This document shows positions 7,203-10,689 of a stretch of DNA of 10,689 nucleotides, in pieces; position 1 is the stretch's first letter, and the number at the start of each line of letters is the position of its first letter. A program made the position numbers and the translations under genes. Location of the stretch: positions 1 through 10,689 of the forward strand of contig NZ_JYJG01000366.1 in the NCBI RefSeq assembly GCF_000955955.1. Reading direction: 5' to 3'. The DNA comes from Lentzea aerocolonigenes. Lineage in GTDB: Bacteria; Actinomycetota; Actinomycetes; Mycobacteriales; Pseudonocardiaceae. The notes below the pieces were generated by a model. It searched no databases. It was given only the letters and a program-made list of their open reading frames with translations, and was not told where the DNA came from.

Positions 7203-8291
7203 TCAGGAGGCATGAACCAGCAGCGGAATTGCCAATTCCTGTCTGGTTCGAGACCCGTGGAACCCGTTCATCTTGCTGAACAACGGTTCCGCCTGGCCAC
7301 GAATGATCACCGCCGAGTTTTTCATTGCCACGACAACATTCCCGATGCGGTCGAGCGCCAACGGGCTGACCGGGCCGAACCAGCCCGCGTCGACAGCTTC
7401 CTCACGCCGCACCACGTCCGCGCGATCCCCCAGGAAATCGCGCCAAACTGCGAGCACCTCATCACTTTCGGTGTGCAGATAGCGCACCCGCGGTTCGCCG
7501 GTGATCACCCGGACTCCTTCCCACAGCAGGGGTTCGGTGTCGAAGTCGATCCGGTCGTCCGCGGTGATCATGCCGTGGTCCGCCGTGACCACGAGCAAGG
7601 AGTCAGCCGGCATTCGGGCAGCGATCCGGGAAGCCAGCGCGTCCACGAACTCCAGCTGCAGCAGCCACTCGTCGGAACCGGGCCCGTAGAGGTGCCCGAT
7701 CATGTCGAGATCCGCGTGGTAGGCGTAGCAGAACGAGCGGTCCTGCTGGACCGCCGCGACAGCGCCCAGCGCGAGGTCGCCGAACCCGGCCACGCCGCGG
7801 AACCACGATCCGCGCAGCACCGCACGGGTCAGCCCGCTCGTCCGCTGGTTCAACGGGGCGACCGTGCTGACCGCCACCCCGGCCGCCGCGGCCCGCTCGA
7901 ACACCGTCGGGTGCGGCTGGACGACCTCGGGCACGAGCACCTTGCGCAGGTCGTGGTGGTGGTCACCGGCACGCGACCAGGTCAGCGCGTTGAGCACCTC
8001 GTCACCGACCGAGAACGACATCCCGACGACGCCGTGCTCACCGGCCAGCAACCCGGTGCCGATCGACGCGAGACTGGTGGCGGTGGTCGACGGGAACCCG
8101 GCGTTGATCTCCCGGCTGGAGAGACTCGCGAGGAACGGCGCGCGCTCGGCGTGCGAACGCAGCAGCTCGTGGCCCAGCCCGTCGACGAGCAGCAGCACGA
8201 CACGCCGGGAGGACGGCAGGTTCAGGGTGTTGTCCGCACCCGGAACAGCCAGGCCCGACAGCAGCGAAGGGACGACCTCGGCGATGGTCAT
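7203..8291 (-). CDS. Alkaline phosphatase superfamily protein, nucleotide pyrophosphatase/phosphodiesterase type
   Basis: The product has 362 residues. The metal-binding and catalytic landmarks of type I phosphodiesterases/nucleotide pyrophosphatases are all visible: LLLVDGLG (Asp37), FPSTTATSL, in which Thr70 aligns with the NPP nucleophile, HADLDMIGH (Asp196, His200), TADHGM (Asp238, His239) and GFHGS (His345). It should be a two-zinc enzyme cleaving phosphodiester or pyrophosphate bonds; the substrate (nucleotide, lipid headgroup or other) cannot be told. No signal peptide is evident: the N-terminus [14 protein letters not shown] is short and lacks a basic start, so a cytoplasmic location is likely. 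The ATG at 8291 is the first sensible start; its upstream sequence has no good Shine-Dalgarno. It is divergent from tex and is followed after 46 bases by the SARP-STAND gene on the same strand, so read-through is possible. Confidence 0.88.
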   Translation of the reverse strand: MTIAEVVPSLLSGLAVPGADNTLNLPSSRRVVLLLVDGLGHELLRSHAERAPFLASLSSREINAGFPSTTATSLASIGTGLLAGEHGVVGMSFSVGDEVLNALTWSRAGDHHHDLRKVLVPEVVQPHPTVFERAAAAGVAVSTVAPLNQRTSGLTRAVLRGSWFRGVAGFGDLALGAVAAVQQDRSFCYAYHADLDMIGHLYGPGSDEWLLQLEFVDALASRIAARMPADSLLVVTADHGMITADDRIDFDTEPLLWEGVRVITGEPRVRYLHTESDEVLAVWRDFLGDRADVVRREEAVDAGWFGPVSPLALDRIGNVVVAMKNSAVIIRGQAEPLFSKMNGFHGSRTRQELAIPLLVHAS

Positions 8292-8339
8292 GAGGCCACG
8301 GTGCCACGTCGAATCGGACAACGGGCAGAATGGCGCGCT
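8292..8339. promoter_or_regulatory. 48-base divergent spacer between the phosphodiesterase gene and tex
   Basis: Both start codons face away from this short gap, so the promoters must lie in it or overlap the opposite gene's 5' end. On the plus strand CAGAAT (8326-8331) is a partial -10 match eight bases before the tex GTG, with no recognisable -35. No Shine-Dalgarno is seen for either gene, which suggests leaderless or nearly leaderless transcripts. No clear -10 was found for the minus-strand gene. Confidence 0.35.
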
Positions 8340-10670
8340 GTGACAACGCTCATCCACCAGAAGATCGCTGACGAGCTCGGCGTGGCCAGCGGCCAGGTCA
8401 GCTCTGCTGTCGAACTGCTCGACGGTGGCGCGACCGTCCCGTTCGTCGCCCGCTACCGCAAGGAGGCGACCGGCGGTCTCGACGACGCCCAGCTGCGCAC
8501 GCTCGAGGAGCGGCTCGGCTACCTGCGCGAACTGGAGGAGCGCCGCGCGGCCGTCCTCAACTCGATCCGCGAGCAGGGCAAGCTGAACGACGCCCTGGAA
8601 GCGCAGATCCTCGCCGCCGACTCCAAGGCGCGGCTCGAGGACCTCTACCTGCCGTACAAGCAGAAGCGCCGCACGAAGGCCCAGATCGCGAAGGAGGCCG
8701 GTCTTGAACCACTGGCCGACGCGCTGCTGGGCGACCCGGGCCTGAACCCGCAGGAAGAAGCCGCCAAGTTCGTCGACCCGGCCAAGGAGGTCGCCGACGC
8801 GGCGGCCGCCCTGCAGGGCGCGCGGGCCATCCTGGTCGAGCGGTTCGGCGAGGACGGCGACCTGATCGGCGAGCTGCGCGAGCAGATGTGGACGCGCGGC
8901 CGCGTCGTCTCCAAGGTCCGCGAGGGCAAGGAGACCGAGGGCGCCAAGTTCGCGGACTACTTCGAGTTCGACGAGCCGTTCGCGAAGCTCCCGTCGCACC
9001 GCATCCTGGCGCTGTTCCGCGGCGAGAAGGAGGAGGTCCTCGACCTCGTCCTGGAGCCGGAGGAGCCGCGCGAAGAAGGCCCGTCGTCCTTCGAGGTCCG
9101 GATCGCTGCTCGCTTCGGCATCGACGACCGGGGCCGCCCCGGCGACAAGTGGCTCACCGATACCGTGCGGTGGGCGTGGCGGACCCGGATCCTCGTGCAC
9201 CTGGGCATCGATCTGCGCGGACGCCTGCGCCAGTTCGCCGAGGACGAGGCCGTGAAGGTGTTCGCGTCGAACCTGCGCGACCTGCTGCTGGCCGCCCCGG
9301 CCGGCACGCGCGCCACGATGGGTCTCGACCCCGGCTACCGCACCGGCGTGAAGGTCGCGGTCGTCGACGCCACCGGCAAGGTCGTCGCGCACGGCGTCAT
9401 CCAGCCGCACGTGCCCGCGAACCGCTGGGACGAGTCGATCGCCAAGCTCGCCGTGCTCGCCAAGCAGCACAACGTCGACCTGATCGCCATCGGCAACGGC
9501 ACGGCCTCGCGCGAGACCGACAAGCTGGCCGCCGACCTGATCAAGCGCCACCCCGAGCTGAAGCTCACCAAGATCGTGGTGTCGGAAGCCGGCGCCTCGG
9601 TCTACTCGGCCTCCGCCTACGCGTCGTCCGAGCTTCCGGACCTCGACGTGTCGATCCGCGGCGCGGTCTCGATCGCCCGGCGGCTGCAGGACCCGCTGGC
9701 CGAGCTGGTGAAGATCGACCCGAAGTCCATCGGTGTCGGCCAGTACCAGCACGACCTGTCGGAGTCGAAGCTGTCGCGCTCGCTGGACGCGGTGGTCGAG
9801 GACTGCGTGAACGCGGTCGGCGTCGACCTCAACACGGCGTCGGTGCCGCTGCTGACCCGCGTCTCCGGCATCACCGCCGGTCTCGCGGAGAACATCGTGC
9901 TGCACCGCGACCAGAACGGGCCGTTCAAGACCCGTACCGCGTTGAAGAACGTGGCGCGGCTCGGCCCGAAGGCGTTCGAGCAGTGCGCGGGCTTCCTCAA
10001 GATCCGCGGCGGTGACGAGCCGCTCGATGCTTCCTCCGTGCACCCCGAGGCCTACCCGGTCGTGCGGAAGATGCAGACCGAGGCGGGCGCAGAGCTGATC
10101 GGCAACTCCGCGGTCCTGACGAAGCTCCGTCCGGAGAAGTTCGTCGACGAGCAGTTCGGTCTGCCGACGGTCACGGACATCCTCCGCGAGCTCGAGAAGC
10201 CCGGCCGCGACCCGCGCCCGGCGTTCAAGACCGCGACGTTCGCCGACGGCGTCGAGAAGATCGCCGACCTCAAGCCCGGCATGGTGCTGGAGGGCGTCGT
10301 GACGAACGTGGCCGCGTTCGGCGCGTTCGTCGACATCGGCGTGCACCAGGACGGCCTCGTGCACATCTCGGCCCTGTCCAACACCTACGTGAAGGACCCG
10401 CGCGACGTCGTGAAGTCCGGCGACGTGGTGCGGGTGAAGGTGCTGGAGGTCGACGAGGCCCGCAAGCGCATCGGCCTGACGCTGCGCCTGACCGACGAGC
10501 CTGGCAAGCCCGCGCCGAAGCAGCAGGGCGGCGGTGGCGGCGGTCGTGACCGCGGCGGGCGTCCGCAACAGCGCGGTGGGCAGCAGCGCGGCAACCAGCA
10601 GCGCAACTCGCCGCCGCCCGCGAGCGGCTCCATGGCCGACGCCCTCCGCAAGGCGGGCTTCGGCAAGTAG
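8340..10670 (+). CDS. tex: Tex family RNA-binding transcription accessory protein
   Basis: The product has 776 residues, the usual Tex length. Domains in order: an N-terminal helical Tex_N region (opening [11 protein letters not shown], with the family signature [15 protein letters not shown] at about 33-47), a YqgF/RuvX-like RNase H fold starting [11 protein letters not shown] (Asp330), a helix-hairpin-helix region (about 498-556, [14 protein letters not shown] and NGPFKTR), and an S1 RNA-binding domain (647-716, ending RIGLTLRL). Tex binds nucleic acid in the cytoplasm and influences transcription; its Spt6-like fold is known from Pseudomonas. The tail from about 718 is an actinobacterial-style low-complexity stretch rich in Gly, Arg, Gln and Pro, closing with [13 protein letters not shown]. 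The GTG at 8340 is chosen because it gives the standard N-terminus. The long upstream extension of this open frame is antisense to the phosphodiesterase gene and lacks coding character. The remaining 19 bases after the stop show no terminator. Confidence 0.96.
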   Translation: MTTLIHQKIADELGVASGQVSSAVELLDGGATVPFVARYRKEATGGLDDAQLRTLEERLGYLRELEERRAAVLNSIREQGKLNDALEAQILAADSKARLEDLYLPYKQKRRTKAQIAKEAGLEPLADALLGDPGLNPQEEAAKFVDPAKEVADAAAALQGARAILVERFGEDGDLIGELREQMWTRGRVVSKVREGKETEGAKFADYFEFDEPFAKLPSHRILALFRGEKEEVLDLVLEPEEPREEGPSSFEVRIAARFGIDDRGRPGDKWLTDTVRWAWRTRILVHLGIDLRGRLRQFAEDEAVKVFASNLRDLLLAAPAGTRATMGLDPGYRTGVKVAVVDATGKVVAHGVIQPHVPANRWDESIAKLAVLAKQHNVDLIAIGNGTASRETDKLAADLIKRHPELKLTKIVVSEAGASVYSASAYASSELPDLDVSIRGAVSIARRLQDPLAELVKIDPKSIGVGQYQHDLSESKLSRSLDAVVEDCVNAVGVDLNTASVPLLTRVSGITAGLAENIVLHRDQNGPFKTRTALKNVARLGPKAFEQCAGFLKIRGGDEPLDASSVHPEAYPVVRKMQTEAGAELIGNSAVLTKLRPEKFVDEQFGLPTVTDILRELEKPGRDPRPAFKTATFADGVEKIADLKPGMVLEGVVTNVAAFGAFVDIGVHQDGLVHISALSNTYVKDPRDVVKSGDVVRVKVLEVDEARKRIGLTLRLTDEPGKPAPKQQGGGGGGRDRGGRPQQRGGQQRGNQQRNSPPPASGSMADALRKAGFGK

Positions 10671-10689
10671 CACCACGGATGAAGGGAAC

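Noticed and set aside
7212..8339. A 376-codon N-terminal extension of the tex frame
   Set aside because: It is antisense to the phosphodiesterase gene, has no recognisable domain, and Tex proteins normally begin near the GTG at 8340.
7203..10676. A 1157-codon minus-strand frame running across tex into the phosphodiesterase gene
   Set aside because: Only the final 362 codons have domain motifs; the rest is antisense to tex. The ATG at 8291 gives the family-typical protein.

Overview
The window is high-GC DNA (G or C in most third codon positions, GTG starts, long open antisense frames). It most likely comes from an actinomycete. The SARP-type regulator fused to a STAND ATPase, the actinobacterial-style Tex and the 'membrane-associated oxidoreductase'-like beta-helix protein suggest a Pseudonocardiales or Streptomyces-like genome. 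The genus cannot be fixed from the sequence alone.

Layout. Five genes lie on the minus strand and one on the plus strand. From the left: (1) the N-terminal 244 codons of a secreted GH29 (alpha-L-fucosidase)-like glycoside hydrolase, running off the left edge; (2) a 737-residue protein made of about eight 49-residue beta-helix-type repeats, a helical segment and a two-helix C-terminal membrane module; (3) a 286-residue patatin-like phospholipase; (4) a 1020-residue SARP-NB-ARC-TPR regulator; (5) a 362-residue alkaline-phosphatase-superfamily nucleotide pyrophosphatase/phosphodiesterase; and, divergent from it, (6) tex, a 776-residue plus-strand RNA-binding transcription accessory protein that is complete up to 19 bases from the right edge.

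How they may work together. The phosphodiesterase, the SARP-STAND regulator and the patatin form a tight minus-strand run. There are 46 bases between the first two, and a 4-base GTGA stop/start overlap between the regulator and the patatin. The patatin has no clear Shine-Dalgarno sequence, so it is probably translated by coupling to the regulator. Pairing a STAND sensor-ATPase with a lipase resembles architectures used in signalling and abortive-infection systems. Here, however, the STAND protein carries a DNA-binding SARP head, so control of transcription is the simpler reading. The beta-helix membrane protein (123 bases downstream, own ribosome binding site) and the secreted hydrolase (166 bases further, own strong ribosome binding site) are probably separate transcription units. 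tex is a conserved housekeeping gene and shares only a 48-base divergent spacer with the phosphodiesterase gene.

No RNA genes, insertion sequences, CRISPR arrays, integrases or attachment sites were seen. The most interesting items are the SARP-STAND/patatin coupled pair, the repeat protein with a pore-like membrane tail, and a possible leaderless promoter exactly placed for the regulator's GTG start.
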